From positions 61,365,444 to 61,429,443 of the forward strand of contig NC_081832.1 in the NCBI RefSeq assembly GCF_030867095.1: a stretch of 64,000 nucleotides of DNA. Direction: 5' to 3'. The position numbers were made by a program, and so were the translations under genes. Origin of the DNA: Alligator mississippiensis. Lineage: Eukaryota; Chordata; Crocodylia; Alligatoridae. Of this stretch, positions 29,330-41,786 are shown one piece after another (position 1 is the stretch's first letter; the number at the start of each line of letters is the position of its first letter). The notes under the pieces are model-generated. The model was given only the letters and a program-made list of their open reading frames with translations, did not search any database and was not told where the DNA came from.

Positions 29330-30158
29330 TAGTTGAGGTCAAAGTAGCCTACTTAGAGCATTTAGCATTTTAGAAATCCAAGCCATGCTCAAGCCCCTGT
29401 TCTGACAGTCACTTAATCACCTTGGTTTTTGTGCTTATAAATAGCCTAGAAAAGCTCCCAGGCTTTTCCTTGATGAGAAGAACATTCTAGCTGTTTGGAT
29501 GCACAGTCCATCTCAAGGTGCATTTATAGCACTTAAGTCCCATTTTCCAGTTTAGATTATAGAAGAGTTCAAAGGCCATCTTTAATGCCCAGCCTAGCCC
29601 TCTTTTTTTTTTTTTTAACCTTACATGGTATAAGAGGAGACTGGCTAATATGGGTTTCTAAACAGCTCAAGTTTTTATTTCAGGTTAGGCTGCTATAAGA
29701 CTCCACATTTTGTACAGGCAAACTTTTAGCATCCATGCCTGGCAAAGTCCTCCCACTGGAATGGGCCTGTTTGTGTGCTTGCAACCTTTGGGCATTCTCA
29801 CTGTAGCATAAAATGCAACCAAACTGGTCACTTGAGGTGGCCACTTACCACAAGGTTGGAAGAACAAGTTTGTTCCACTCTTGCATTCCAGCTCAAAAGA
29901 TATAATTTCCCCTCATATTTTCTCTGTAAATTGATTCTGTTTACTAAACTTCCTTTGTGCCAGAAGAGAAAAGCCCTCTTTTATTTTCTGGGTGCTGCCC
30001 AGAGGTGGTAGAGAAAGACGCAACTCTTCACCTTGCCAGCTCCCTTTTGCTTGGTCGAGTCGGACAACAAGATGTATTTATGATGGTTGGGATGCCTGTG
30101 TGGGGTTTCTGGAATCTAGGATGCATGTAGGATTTTCACATGTCTCTCTCCTGACAAT

Positions 30159-30560
30159 TAGGGATGTAAATATTTTTTTTTTTAAAATCTGTTTAACCTC
30201 TTCTAATGATATCGGTTAAATGGTTAACTGTTAACGCAGCAAATCAGACACTTCTGCACTTCCTGGGGCCTTTGACAGTTGGGGGAAGAGGTGGCAGCAA
30301 GCCTTCCAGACATCACAGCCCATGTGAAGCCACCCAGCAGTAGCGGCAATGCTGGCAAGTTGGGAGGGAGACAGCACCTATGAAGTAGCAGCTAATTGCT
30401 TAATTGAGTCTTTAAGCTGCCTGCTGCTTTTCTCTTTAACTGCATAGGCTATGGGTACTAGTCCTGTGTCGCCCTCCCCCCCCCCCCCCCCCACCTGCTC
30501 TACGGTCTACTGGTATAAACCTAGCGTTTAAACACTTAACCTTTCACACCCCCACTCCCA
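30159..30560. mobile_element. Probable decayed hAT-type element
   Basis: The left end reads TAGGGATGTAAATA, a hAT-like terminus, followed by GTTAAC-rich sequence. The right side has gtttaaacacttaacc near 30527 that mirrors it, but the terminal bases are eroded. No TSD was found. A 17-bp C run lies inside at 30476-30492. Confidence 0.35.
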
Positions 30561-31120
30561 ATATCTATCTTGCAGTTGCACTGGGGTGGGCATAGCAGCC
30601 TTCGAGCAATATTCTTAAATTGTGAGAGTGTAGGAGGCTCCCTTCAACTCCTTTATAATGCCTCTCACCTCACGAGCCTTCACGGACTCCCAGCATAATC
30701 CTTTTTTGGTGACTTTAAAAAGCTACTAGCTTGTTCATTCTGACCAGGTGGCAAAACCCTACATCAGGGAGAAGGGTTAAGGCATGCTAGGACACAGCCT
30801 TGACTGAAACCAGTTGTGACTGCTCTAATAATGCAGTCCATATATTTCTCAGGCAAGTAGCAGAGCTGTGCTGCTTTGATAATATTGTGTCTTTTCTTAA
30901 ATTTGTCAAATCCTTATCTTTCGCTATCCAGTTTTAATCTGGTTTGTGGCATTTGAGAGGGTGTTTTGGGTTGGGGGGGGGTTTGGTGCCCCCCCCCCCC
31001 GCCAGATCAAATGAGAGATGCAGCTATTTCCTTCTGGTTAGCCTTGTTGTTCTGAAGGAGAAAGCTTGCATGGTATCTCAAGCCCCTAGCATTTGGATGG
31101 CAACTGGTATTGGTACAGAG

Positions 31121-31397
31121 CAGTGATTCTCAACCAGTGTGCCTGGAGATCCTTTTGAGGAAGCCTCGCAGTCGGTATTCAAACAAGATTTGCAAATTAA
31201 ACCTAGAAATTTTAAATCCTTAGTGTTAAAGACCACCCTGACCTATTGTGGTCTTTCTTAGTTCTTTGCAACAGAAAGATTGTTTTGTTGTTTTTCTGTA
31301 ATCAAAAAGCAAGTAAAAACTAGGATGTGGCATTTTCTGAGGGGTGTTTTGGATCTACTGAGGGGTGCCTCACCCCTAAAAAGGATGAGAATCACTG
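31121..31397. mobile_element. hAT-type element, 277 bp
   Basis: The ends CAGTGATTCTCA and TGAGAATCACTG are perfect 12-bp inverted repeats. The flanking octamers match at only about half their positions, so the TSD has decayed. It is non-coding. Confidence 0.8.
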
Positions 31398-33570
31398 ATT
31401 TAGAATCAAGAAGCAGAGTGAATCTGCACCAGCAACAGGAAAGACCAACATCCTTCCTAGGAGAGGATTCGGAGGCTGCAAGCTCCCACTGACAAACTGA
31501 CTTCTGCAAAATTCATCTTTCCCAAAAGCCCAACAAATTGTAACATTTGGAATTGGAGACAAACTTGTGCATTAGTTTCTACATTCTCCCACCCCCATTG
31601 CTGCCTCCTCTACCATTCCTCAGTCCTGCTAGTCTGCCCAATTTTATTTATTGGCTTCTTTTTAGAAAATGTCAGCTTTTTACACTTCCCCCAGCCCCGT
31701 CAGTAGGAAGCTTTGCTTTCCTTCCTGGAGGAGACTCCTACAAATCCATTTTCCCTCTGCTCTGCTCTGCTTTTGTCTGTAAAGCACTTTGTAATGGTCA
31801 TGTGCCTCCTGCCCAACTAAAATTACACATCCCCTTTGAAGCTAATGGAACAAAACCTCCTGTATCAAAGCCTCCCACGAGGGGAAATATTATAGCCCAG
31901 CCCATTGTTTGTGGGGGGTTAGTATCATCCTATTTAGACTGTTTGTTTAAATAGTCCTGTGTCTCACTGGCTTTGGAGGAGGAAAATAGACCAGTCTGTT
32001 CTTTTCCTAGTCTTTGTTTTGAAGGTATTCTTGACATAAATAGGAAGCTGCAACTTCTGGATCACTCACACCACAAACAAAATTTTTGCAACCAAATGGT
32101 TCTTGGAGATTTAAACACTTACTCACTCTGTAAAATAGTTTTTAAATTTTTTTTTTTCCTGGAAGTGTTTAGAAACAGGGATGTGAACCTTGCAAAATTT
32201 GTGGGATGACCTTGTTCACAGGGTGCCAGTGCAAGAAAGGAGCCCTATTCGAACTGCTGTGAAAGCAAGCCATGAATGTCAAACCTTGTGGGTGGCCCGT
32301 GGGGGTTTCCCTGTCTTCTGAGCCTTGTGTGAGAAGAAAGTGCCCTGGGTGAGAGTGCAGTAAAATTTCAGGACATTCCCCAGCTGGTGAGGAGAGAATG
32401 ATTCACATAGTCCAGAATCCTTGTTGCCAGGCCATGCATTAAGCAGTGCATAAGTCTCACTTGACTGATGTGCTTGTTCCAGCCAGGCCAAGCACCAGGA
32501 AGGGCACTTGCTTTGTCAGATCCATGGACTGTTCTCCTACACTCCTGAATTAATAAGGAAAATGTGTGAACAAACCTGACATTCTTTGACATCTGCTTTT
32601 CAGAAGCCTTCACCCTTGTTGTGAGTTTCATAAGTATCATTGCGGCTCTCATGTTTGTCAGGGTTTTGCTTCTCATTTTTGGCCATCAGTTGACCAAGTA
32701 GTGAATTTATGGAGCAAGAAGGGAAGTGGGTAAAATGTTTTAGCCCTGAGGTGAATTTATTAACAGTGCATAATACTTTCGTTCTTATTTTGATCCCTTG
32801 AAATGCTATTTAAAGTTGAATGAAAAGAACTCCCTCCATATTTGTGCATAAGATGGAAAGCTGGCTATAAGCCACAAAGAAACCCCATGTTCTAGTCTGG
32901 AGAACCCTAGTGCGCAGTCCAAAATAAAATTCCTTTATGGGCAAGGTGTAATAAGGCTAATTATAAGTTGTAAATACATCAGTGATGCTGCCCTCGATGC
33001 ATGGTGCTGATGGTTATTGTCTTGATCCATTTTGTTCCTGCTCAGGGTAAGGACTAAGCAATTTTGTGCTGTTTATAAGCAACCCAGAGTGGCTCACAAA
33101 ATCAAAGTGTTACTGCTCTCATGATTTTTTACTGTGAGTCTTGCAATCATAAAATGTTTTCTTTTAAAGCCCAATTACTATAATTAGGGCACTTAAAGCT
33201 GAAATTCTCATGCTAAAAAAAGTACATTTCTAGCCTGTGGTTAGGCCATGTATTAAAGCTGTTCTCCCCAAGCATAGTGTAGAAAGCAAAAATATCACAA
33301 GTCAATTCCTTCCATCTAACTCAGGAAAGATATTAGATACATTAAAAACATTGGGAGTTGTTAAAAACCAGTTTTACAATTTGAGGGACTGACTCATGGT
33401 TTTTAAATGTTTGGCATCCAGCTGCATCCCTTCCCCAGTGCTATTATGGCAATTTCAGTATGATCAGTTCCAGTGTTGGATGCCTCCTTGCTTGTGACTT
33501 CTAACTACTGAAGGCATTAGGTGCTGCAGAAATGCTTAAAGTTGATAAGAAGGGTGGGGTGTCCGATTTA

Positions 33571-33573
<3 letters not shown>

Positions 33574-33628
<55 letters not shown>

Positions 33629-33630
33629 CA
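33574..33630. repeat. (GT)n microsatellite with a GC dinucleotide tail
   Basis: About 24 GT repeats (33574-33622) followed by a short GC dinucleotide run. This is likely polymorphic and able to form Z-DNA. Confidence 0.95.
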
Positions 33631-35381
33631 CTCTTGTGAATTGGTGGGGGGGAGGTGGGGAAGAGAGGGGATCTTTTCTGTACCAGCTTGTATTTAAGAA
33701 CTTGAATTTTGACTTCCACAGAGAGAATCTGATTTCTACCTTGATAGTATGAGTTGCATAAATCCTGTAAACAGTGCAGAATTATAGCCTTTCTATGGCC
33801 TTTCCAAAGCCTCAGTGGATCCCTTCTTGGCCCCACTGGACTCGCTGTTCATAGATTCTAGTTTCTAGACCTATTCCATAGAATGGGCCAAAGAATTTTA
33901 TATCCCTCCTATAGGATTTTGCCAGATGGTTTCAGAACCCCAGGTTAAATCAATAACAGTTACCATACAAATGGATTGATTTAATCCTGTTTAACTTCTA
34001 CAGGACTCTTCCATAAGGCCTCTAACACTTAACTGAAATAAGCAAGCGCAGGAAGCTTACTTTTTCTGCTTTGCTGTGAACTGATTTTTCATGTCAGTTG
34101 GCATTTTCTTAAAACTATGAAATTCATGTTACAATCTGGTAACCCTCCTTGGCCAAAGCACATGGTTGACCCTTGGTGTTTAGTTAGCCAAGGGCTTTAA
34201 CTTCATGGCCCATTGTATATGTAATTGACTGGAGGAGGGGAGGAAGAGAGAATATGGTGACCCAAGTAGCTTGCAGGCATTGCTTTCTGTACATCCAAGG
34301 TAAAAACATTGTGGTTTTTTTAATGGGCGGATAATGACACACTTGCTAGGGAGTCTCTGGATCACTGTGCACTTGGTACAGACAGTAACTGGGGTTCAAG
34401 AAGGCCACTTGTATACAGCTTATTCATGTGACACTCTTTGCTCCCTTGCCCATGACAATTAGTCTCCATGCCACTGCATTCCAGACCTGGTGGAAGGACA
34501 GTGGGCTAATTTCTGTGCTTACCATGAAAAATACTACCAAAAGTATGGTGAGATTTTGGGGGGTGGGAAATTGTCCAGTAGGAGCAAGACTAATACAGGT
34601 AAAGAGGATACATCAAGGCCTGAAGAAGCAAATAACCTTTTCATATTGGCAGATCCTGCTGTGTCCATTTCTAGCAGCAACCTCTGCTCTCTGTGGTTCT
34701 CTGAAGCTGGGTGTTCCCAAAGCAGTTTCTCTCCTTTTGGTCCCATGATGCACTCAGCACGTTTCTGTTTCTTCTCCTGTACCACTTCATACCAAGCATC
34801 CCCGAAAATCCTGCATCCTAAAAGTATTCAGCTCCCAATGCCTGAGGACACAGTCATGTCTGATGTTGGGTGGTTCTTAACTGCATAAATGGAAATAAGA
34901 TATGATTGTGTGGTTTTTAATAAAAAATGCTGATGCTGAAGTATTATATTTGCCCTGTTAGGCTGGGAAATGGTAAAAACTTTCAATTGCAAAGGAAACA
35001 ATATTACTGCTTGCATTGGAAGTACTATGGCTGCATGAATTCACTGGGTGCCATGTCCCTAGAATACTTTACCAGATTGGCTTTTTTCAAGTCTCTTTTA
35101 GTGGTCCTCCCCCCACCTCTCCCCCCCAGGACCTTACAGCTGTTTTCACTTGTTGATGTTTGAAATCTCAATTGGCAGGAACTCTGAAGGGCTATATCGT
35201 TCTTCATGTTTCATGTTGTGCTTCTAAAATTTGGAGGCAAACTTCCTTGCCAAAAGTGCTTTGAACAGTTGATTGCAACTGGTTTATATAGTGTTCAGGT
35301 ACTGCAGAATGGTGCAAATCCTGCTTTGGTCTTTACTAGGCTTGTCCAAAACCTGTATATACCCATGTTATGTAAGGTATC

Positions 35382-35492
35382 TTGTCTACACTATAAACAA
35401 GGCTTGGGAGGGGGGGGGAGTTCATTCTTAACTTTTGTTAGCTAATCCAAGTCAATAGCACATCTTCCCCTCACACCAGGTATAGACACTTA
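35382..35492. mobile_element. Possible small MITE with TGTCTAYAC ends
   Basis: The left end has tgtctacactataaac and the right end has caggtatagacac, which are imperfect inverted repeats. There is no clear TSD. The type is unresolved, possibly Harbinger-like. Confidence 0.3.
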
Positions 35493-36464
35493 AATTCAAT
35501 CCAGCTTTAGTTTAACAATTGCATGGGTACCGATGATGATTTATTAAATTCTCTACTTAGTTTTTAAAAAATCTTACCCGTTTCATAGAACTAAGGTATA
35601 ACTAGCACAGGATCCAGCTAAGTTCTGCCTGATTCCTGTATGTGCGCAGATACTCATATGGAGGGCACATGTTTAGGCTCTGACACTAGTCATTCACTTC
35701 TAGGATAAAAACTTATTAATAAAAACTGGTAATTGCAGCTTGTCTAAATGAAAGTTTGACTTGCTCCGCCTGAAATAACCAAAGCCTGGGAACATTATCT
35801 GCAGCTCCATTGCATTCAATGGAGTTCTGACAATTTTACACCTTTTGCAGATCTGCGCTCTGTATTTTACTCCTACACACAAGGTTTCCAGTAAGCTGTC
35901 TAGTCAGCTGTCTTCTGGCACTGGCTGCTGTATCTCATATACAGCCCAGACGCCATATGCTCCACAGCAGTGACGAGCTTTAACAAATGAAGTGCTAATA
36001 TTTACCTGAGATGTGCTGCTCTTCTTACCTGCATAATTTAGTGATGTCTAGCAATTAATGTCTTTTAATTGTCCATTTCTACATTGAAGTTCAGCTGGCA
36101 GGAAGTGTTGATGATCCTGCCTCTGTATCAATGAAAACACAGAGAAAAAAATTATGTTACAACTAGCTTTCATAAAGGTGCAGCTTTTGGGTTCCTGGCA
36201 AATTAAGATCCTCCACTGGGCAAAGTTTGAGAAGCTGCCCTTTTAAGTAAGGGATGAAGCTTAGTCATTCTGGTTGCCAGCCAAGGCAGACTTATTCAAG
36301 AGGCAAATTTCCACAAGCAAGCCATAGTGAAAAGTCTTTTATGGGCAGCAACATGTTGATGCTAACAAGAAAAGAAGCCTTTATCTATTGTTCTTTAATA
36401 CAGAATAAAGCAGCAAGAATATCTTCCTCAAGTACTACTAATATCTAGTTTCTGTATAGTTCTC

Positions 36465-36600
36465 TTTATCAACAGACCTCAAAGGGCTGGACAAAAATTA
36501 TCAGAATCATCATCCCTTTTTTTACAGAAGGGGGAACTGAAGCCTATGGAAACGGCTTGTTCAAGGTTACCCAGCCCATCAGGAACAATTGAGAATATCT
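36465..36600 (-). repeat. MIR-like SINE remnant
   Basis: Plus strand ttttacagaagggggaactg then cttgttcaaggttaccc is the reverse-orientation MIR core. Confidence 0.6.
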
Positions 36601-39217
36601 CGGGTCTCCCAAGCCACAGTCTGGTTCTGGTCAAGTAGGACCAAGGTGGTCTGAAGAGTAACCCAAGTACAGTGAGTTGATATTCATTCCAAGAGTAAAG
36701 TTATTTGAAAGCAAAGTTCATGTAGGATGCTACTTTTGCAAAGATACCAGATGCAGATATCATAGCCCATATATTTTGAACAGTAATATTAAACCTAACT
36801 TACACAGCAGTATTAAAATATGTTTTTCCAACCTGAAGAATATACCTGATAAATATAAGGGATAACTACAATAAAGATGAATTGCAACCTGCCCACCCAT
36901 GCCATTGCTAACTTAACAAATAAAATGTGTAAGAAATAAAATATTAATGTGCTTATTTCCACATGGAAACATCACAGTGACTCAAATCCTGCAACCTGAA
37001 GCTTGCAACCCTTGTTTGTCTTGAATTATAAGTTGTAACTTCTGGCTTTTACATACTTTCAGTTTGTGAAAAATGAGCTTGTAAATAGGCCCTAAGGCCA
37101 ACAGGAATTTCCATTGATTAAAACACTTCACAGAAATAATTAAGCTCAAATAAATATTATGCTGCTACTGTTTCCAACCCAGGTACCCTAAATCAGTGAT
37201 CCTTTAAAGGAACATGCATGCGCAGTGAGTCAATAACTTTCTGCAGTGTTTCTTGAAAATCTGAGTCAAGGACTCGCTGACAAAAAAAATGGCACTCTGA
37301 GTTGGTCCCACATTCGAGGGAACTGCCACTCATTTAGGAAACTACTACTGCTGGGATCTGCCATTCATTCCTATACTGGTTGTGAAAGGGGGAAATCCGT
37401 AAGTCAGCAGTCTGGTTTTACACTTGAGCTCCTTGCAGTGGCCTTAAGACAAAACAGTGCCATACAGCTGGCTCTGGGGAAATAACTTTAATTGCTGTTC
37501 TCCTGCTATGGGTCTGAGGTGACAAAAGTGAGCACCTCACAAAGATGATAGCTTCAAGGGTTGCACTTCAGAGCTGTAATGTTCAAATCATACTCCTTGA
37601 ATGTATTTTTGGGCCCTTCTTCCTCAGGGAACTTGAGTAATGAGGCTAATCAAACTGACTAGTCGAAAACAGCAAGCTCCAGAAAGTTAAACTTCCTCTT
37701 CAGAGTGATATAAAAAGAAACCAAATAAGAGCAAGGGAGGGAATAGCCATGTCCTTGCTTCGTTGGGGTTTTTTTTTTTTTTTTTTAATTGCTATTCATT
37801 CAATTAGCCCGGAAATATTTTGACCTCTTATACTTAAATTTGCACTCAAACAGGAGTGGCCCTGCCCAGCCTTCAATTCTGACATCAAGGAAGTATTTTG
37901 TCATTTCAGATTGTATCTGACTCGGAGGAGACCCGAGAATATGAACTTTTTTTTTTTAATCCTGGCACAACACAAAGAACAGAGCTCTCCCTGCTTATAA
38001 AATAGGGTGGCTGAATGCAACCTCACTGTTGTGTTCATATACCCAGGAAAACACGCTTTGCTGAAGGGCATGCGGTAGAAGGCATCGTTGAGGCCTTTCT
38101 GCTCCTTGCTGCTCCCATTCAAACTTTTCACTGCATGCACTGCCATTGACCTCTTTTCTTTCAATGATGGGGACAGGCTGTGGATCTTGATTTGTATTGT
38201 TGCACCCGACACCTCTGCCTGGCACAGTAACACTGCAGAAGCCTAGAACAGAAATGGTCTCTTCCCCAAAGAGCTTATAATAACAGCATGCAAGGAAGCA
38301 GATAAATCCAACAAACAAGGAGAGACACGGTAATGAAACTATAGTGATAAGCAACAGTCAGAGCATCACACTTTGTTGCTCACTTTTGCCTTGGCCTCTC
38401 TGTTGACACTGCTGCCAGGGTGCTGCTTGGCAATTCTGCCATAGCCATCTGCCCACGTGGCATGGCACTGAAGCAGGGGAATCCATTTATGGAAAACCAA
38501 ATGGCTATCCAATCCAATGTTCTTGACCACTGGCTGCTTTGACTTCATTTCAGCTGGTGGCCTAGATGCAAAAAATCTGTTGTCAGTCTCTACAGTTTCT
38601 TGGGACCTTTGCACATCAGTGTGCATCTCACATCTTTATTGTTTTAGTAAACCACTTCCTTGTGAAGTCTACGAGATATGAATTTATTACCTGCTCTCCT
38701 GTCTCTTCTTCTCCTAACTTATATAGACTGTTGTTTGGTTTTGTTTTGGTCTTTTTAATTTCAAATATTTCTCCCTGCAGGTTATTTTTGTTCAAGGAAA
38801 ATGATCTATTATACTTAAAATCTCTCTGAATAGTGTCCTTGTCTTGTAAGGAAAATTGGCAAGCTTGTAGCAATCTGTCCTACAGAGAGCTAATTATTTC
38901 ACTTCCACCTACAGAATACTTGCCATGTCAGACAAGCTGTTGACATTTGTTCTTTACTGTTTGAGCAATGAGGTTTTCTGTGTTGTTTTATGGAGTAGCC
39001 TGACATCACTCTAGACTGCTCTGAGAGCCTGTCACTGACTGAGAGAGGAGCGTGGTGCTGATGGTTTGGAGCTGATGGTGATTATTCTTTTGGGTTAACA
39101 TGTTCTCGCTTGGTGTGAATCTGACCCTGCTGAACCCTCTGAAATAGAGGACTTGTGAAAGAGCAGGGTTTTACACTGCCTATCTCAGACTGATTTTTTT
39201 TGGAGGATCAGCAGACT

Positions 39218-39470
39218 CGGCTATAAAGCCAGAAGGGACTATTACCGTTACCTACTCTGACCTCCTGTATAATGGAGGCCACAGCCTTGCTCCGCAGTTT
39301 CCAGCGTCAAGCCTATGACTTATTGCTGAGCTAGAAGAAGACCTTCAGTCTTGATTTAAAATCTTGCAGGCAGTGAGTTCAGCACTAGCTCTCAAGAACC
39401 TTAAAGGGCAGTTTCAGAAGTTAAATTGATGTGATTTACATCCCTCTCTTCCAGCCCTTCAGCATGTATT
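39218..39470 (-). mobile_element. CR1-like LINE 3' end fragment
   Basis: The block ctataaagccagaaggg then tctgacctcctgtataatgg resembles the 3' UTR of an old CR1 subfamily in minus orientation. No coding part is readable. Confidence 0.5.
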
Positions 39471-39772
39471 AAGAAGAACAGTTCACAGGAGGGTGCCTAG
39501 ACGTTGCCAAGTTGAGTAGGCTTGGGAATGTATTCCACCTATTTGCTCTGCTTTCCAATGCAACCTTAACTCTTTGTCTTCAGGCGGTCTTGCCAAGAGG
39601 GGAGACGCTGAGTACAATGCATGGGCTATTTCCTGTTCCAGCAGCCCCTTAACTGCTTATTTTGCAGCCAGCGCATTGCCTGTAACAAGAAAAGATGATC
39701 CGGTCAAGTGTGAGGAAATAATCTAACCAATAAATTTGTTTTCTGCCCTCTGCTGTCTGTATTGTTGTAGAA

Positions 39773-39942
39773 CAGTGGTTCTCAGCCCATGGGCCACTTG
39801 TGGCCCAACCAGCATGCTGCTGCGGCCCATGTGACATCCTGTTAAATGGATACACAGGAAGTAAGTTGTGTGGGTGCAGCCCACATAATGCATTGAGAGC
39901 TGCAAGTGTGGCCCACTGTGACAAATAGGGTGAGAACCACTG
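39773..39942. mobile_element. hAT-type MITE, 170 bp, with TSD
   Basis: The TIRs CAGTGGTTCTCA and TGAGAACCACTG are perfect over 12 bp. The flanking octamers ttgtagaa (39765-39772) and ctgtagag (39943-39950) match at 6 of 8 positions. It is non-coding. The ends are related to those of the 31121-31397 element. Confidence 0.88.
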
Positions 39943-41169
39943 CTGTAGAGGAGACAATTGTGACTAAACTCTGAATAAATCGACTTTCAGGAATAACACC
40001 CTGCCGGTCAGTGTGCCCTAAAATATGGTGTTCAACCTTCTAGTCCCATGGGATAGATGAGTGACTTGGAGCCAGTTTGCAGGCTGGATCCCTCATCGGG
40101 TCAGTGTGCAGGGATGGTTCATGGGTACAGTCTAGTGCACCATGCCAGCCTGGCTCCACACATCAGATCCTTCCATAGACTAACTCCATGTTGACTGGAT
40201 TTTATGCACCAATGCCCTTAAGCATGTCTTTACATTATTAACCTTTTCTCCACCTTTTATGCATGACAGAACAGCACTGTTTCTTAACTGAACTCGCAGA
40301 ACTTGGTCCAACCTCAGATAGCTTAAAAGGAGGGCATACTTTCAATTTCCCCAGTCTTACTGTGGCTGAATTTTATCCATTAGGTTCTTTTCATTCATAA
40401 AAAGGAGGCTTCATACAGACATTCAGTTCCTCCTGGGAGAACTGCTGCTCTCCCAGGAGAAACTACAAGTCTACAGATGGGCAGGCTTTTTTCCCAGAGT
40501 AAAAATGTCTATTCTGGGAGAAAAACAACCTGGGATCAGCCAGGGTTAAATCATTCCCAGGAGAACTTGTCCTGGAAGAGCAAATGTCTCTGTGTTATGT
40601 CCCATGAATGGTTAAATGTTTGCACCCTTTTGGTCTGGCATAAAGTGTCCTCAGGAATCAGTGTACATATGTGCATCTAACTTTGCAGAATTTGAGCCAG
40701 TGCTCTTAAGGAGAGAGGGAGGCCAGAAAACACCAGCAAGATAGTAACAGACTCCAATTACAATGGACTGTATGGGCTGCTTCTGCTTATTACTGTACAA
40801 AGTTCTCAATGCTGTAAAGGGGAATACCTCTGTTGATGGCCAGTTCTAATATTAGATCCACTATTGATATTGTCAAGTAACCTTTAAGCTCTAGCAAGGC
40901 TCCCTTGGCACCAGGCCTACTGACACCGATAAGTGGGGCTGGATATAATCTGTTTTGTTTACTTCTGGCACATAAGCATGTAAGGTGTGGATAATCTTGG
41001 CTTTTCTCTCACATTTCAGCTGTAACCAGGTTGTGTAAGCTGTGCTATAATTCTACATGACACAAGTCACTTGCTGTCAAAGTCTTATTTGAATGCTTTA
41101 CAACAAGGTGTTGATTCTTATACCTGGAGCTTGTCTTGACCTACCTGCCTGATATGCTTAAAAAAAGCA

Positions 41170-41250
41170 TCGTGGTTCAATGGGGAGGGTATTTAACTGG
41201 AACTTGAGAGAGGTGGATTCTGTTTCTAAATCTGCTGTTCGCCTACTGCA
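41170..41250 (+). repeat. Possible MIR 5' segment
   Basis: The segment cgtggttcaatggggaggg followed by aacttgagagaggtgg has MIR-like tRNA-derived features but is weak. Confidence 0.3.
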
Positions 41251-41334
41251 GTGCTTCTCATATGTCTTTCTTCTTATCTTCCACTCTGTCTTAATCTGGC
41301 CTGTGGGCCAGAGGTTGGGCATCCCTGGTCTAAA

Positions 41335-41786
41335 CAGAGGGAGCCATGGTATCCAGCCTGCAGTGTTCCCAAAAGATTTGGGAAGTTTGGCAGCAGGAAG
41401 CAGTGGCAATTAATATTGCCACCATCTCCCACTGCCAAATTCTCAAGGTTAAAGCCAGGCCACACTCCCTGCCCTCTCATGGCCAGATTGGAACCAGGCA
41501 GTTTGGTTCCCCTTCTCCCTGCAGGCCTGGGCCATACTCCCTTCCCCTACACGACTAGATTGGGGTCGGGTCATACCCCCTCCCCTCCACCGTGAGACCA
41601 AGCCCCCTTTCCCCATGCAGCTGGACTGAAACCAGGCTATCCCCTACCCCTGTCTCTACACAGCTGGATGGGGCCCTCCAGCACCTGTCCTAAGTGCTAT
41701 ATTGGGTCCACTAGTGAGATCTGGCCCATGGATGGATTAGGTACCACCTATCTGGCACACTGGGCAAAAAGTTTTGAGCACCCCTG
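41335..41786. mobile_element. Probable non-autonomous hAT element
   Basis: The right end reads TTTTGAGCACCCCTG and the left end CAGAGGGAGCC. Octamers at the two ends, GTCTAAAC (41328-41335) and GTCTAGAC (41786-41793), match at 7 of 8 positions, with the element ends overlapping by a base or so. The interior block near 41350-41440 is similar to 48705-48780, so these two elements are related. Confidence 0.5.

Noticed and set aside
31547..31954. 135-codon plus-strand frame in intron 2
   Set aside because: Proline- and leucine-rich from pyrimidine-rich DNA, with no domain and no splice context.
33501..33836. 111-codon minus-strand frame rich in His-Thr repeats
   Set aside because: It is the translation of the GT microsatellite.
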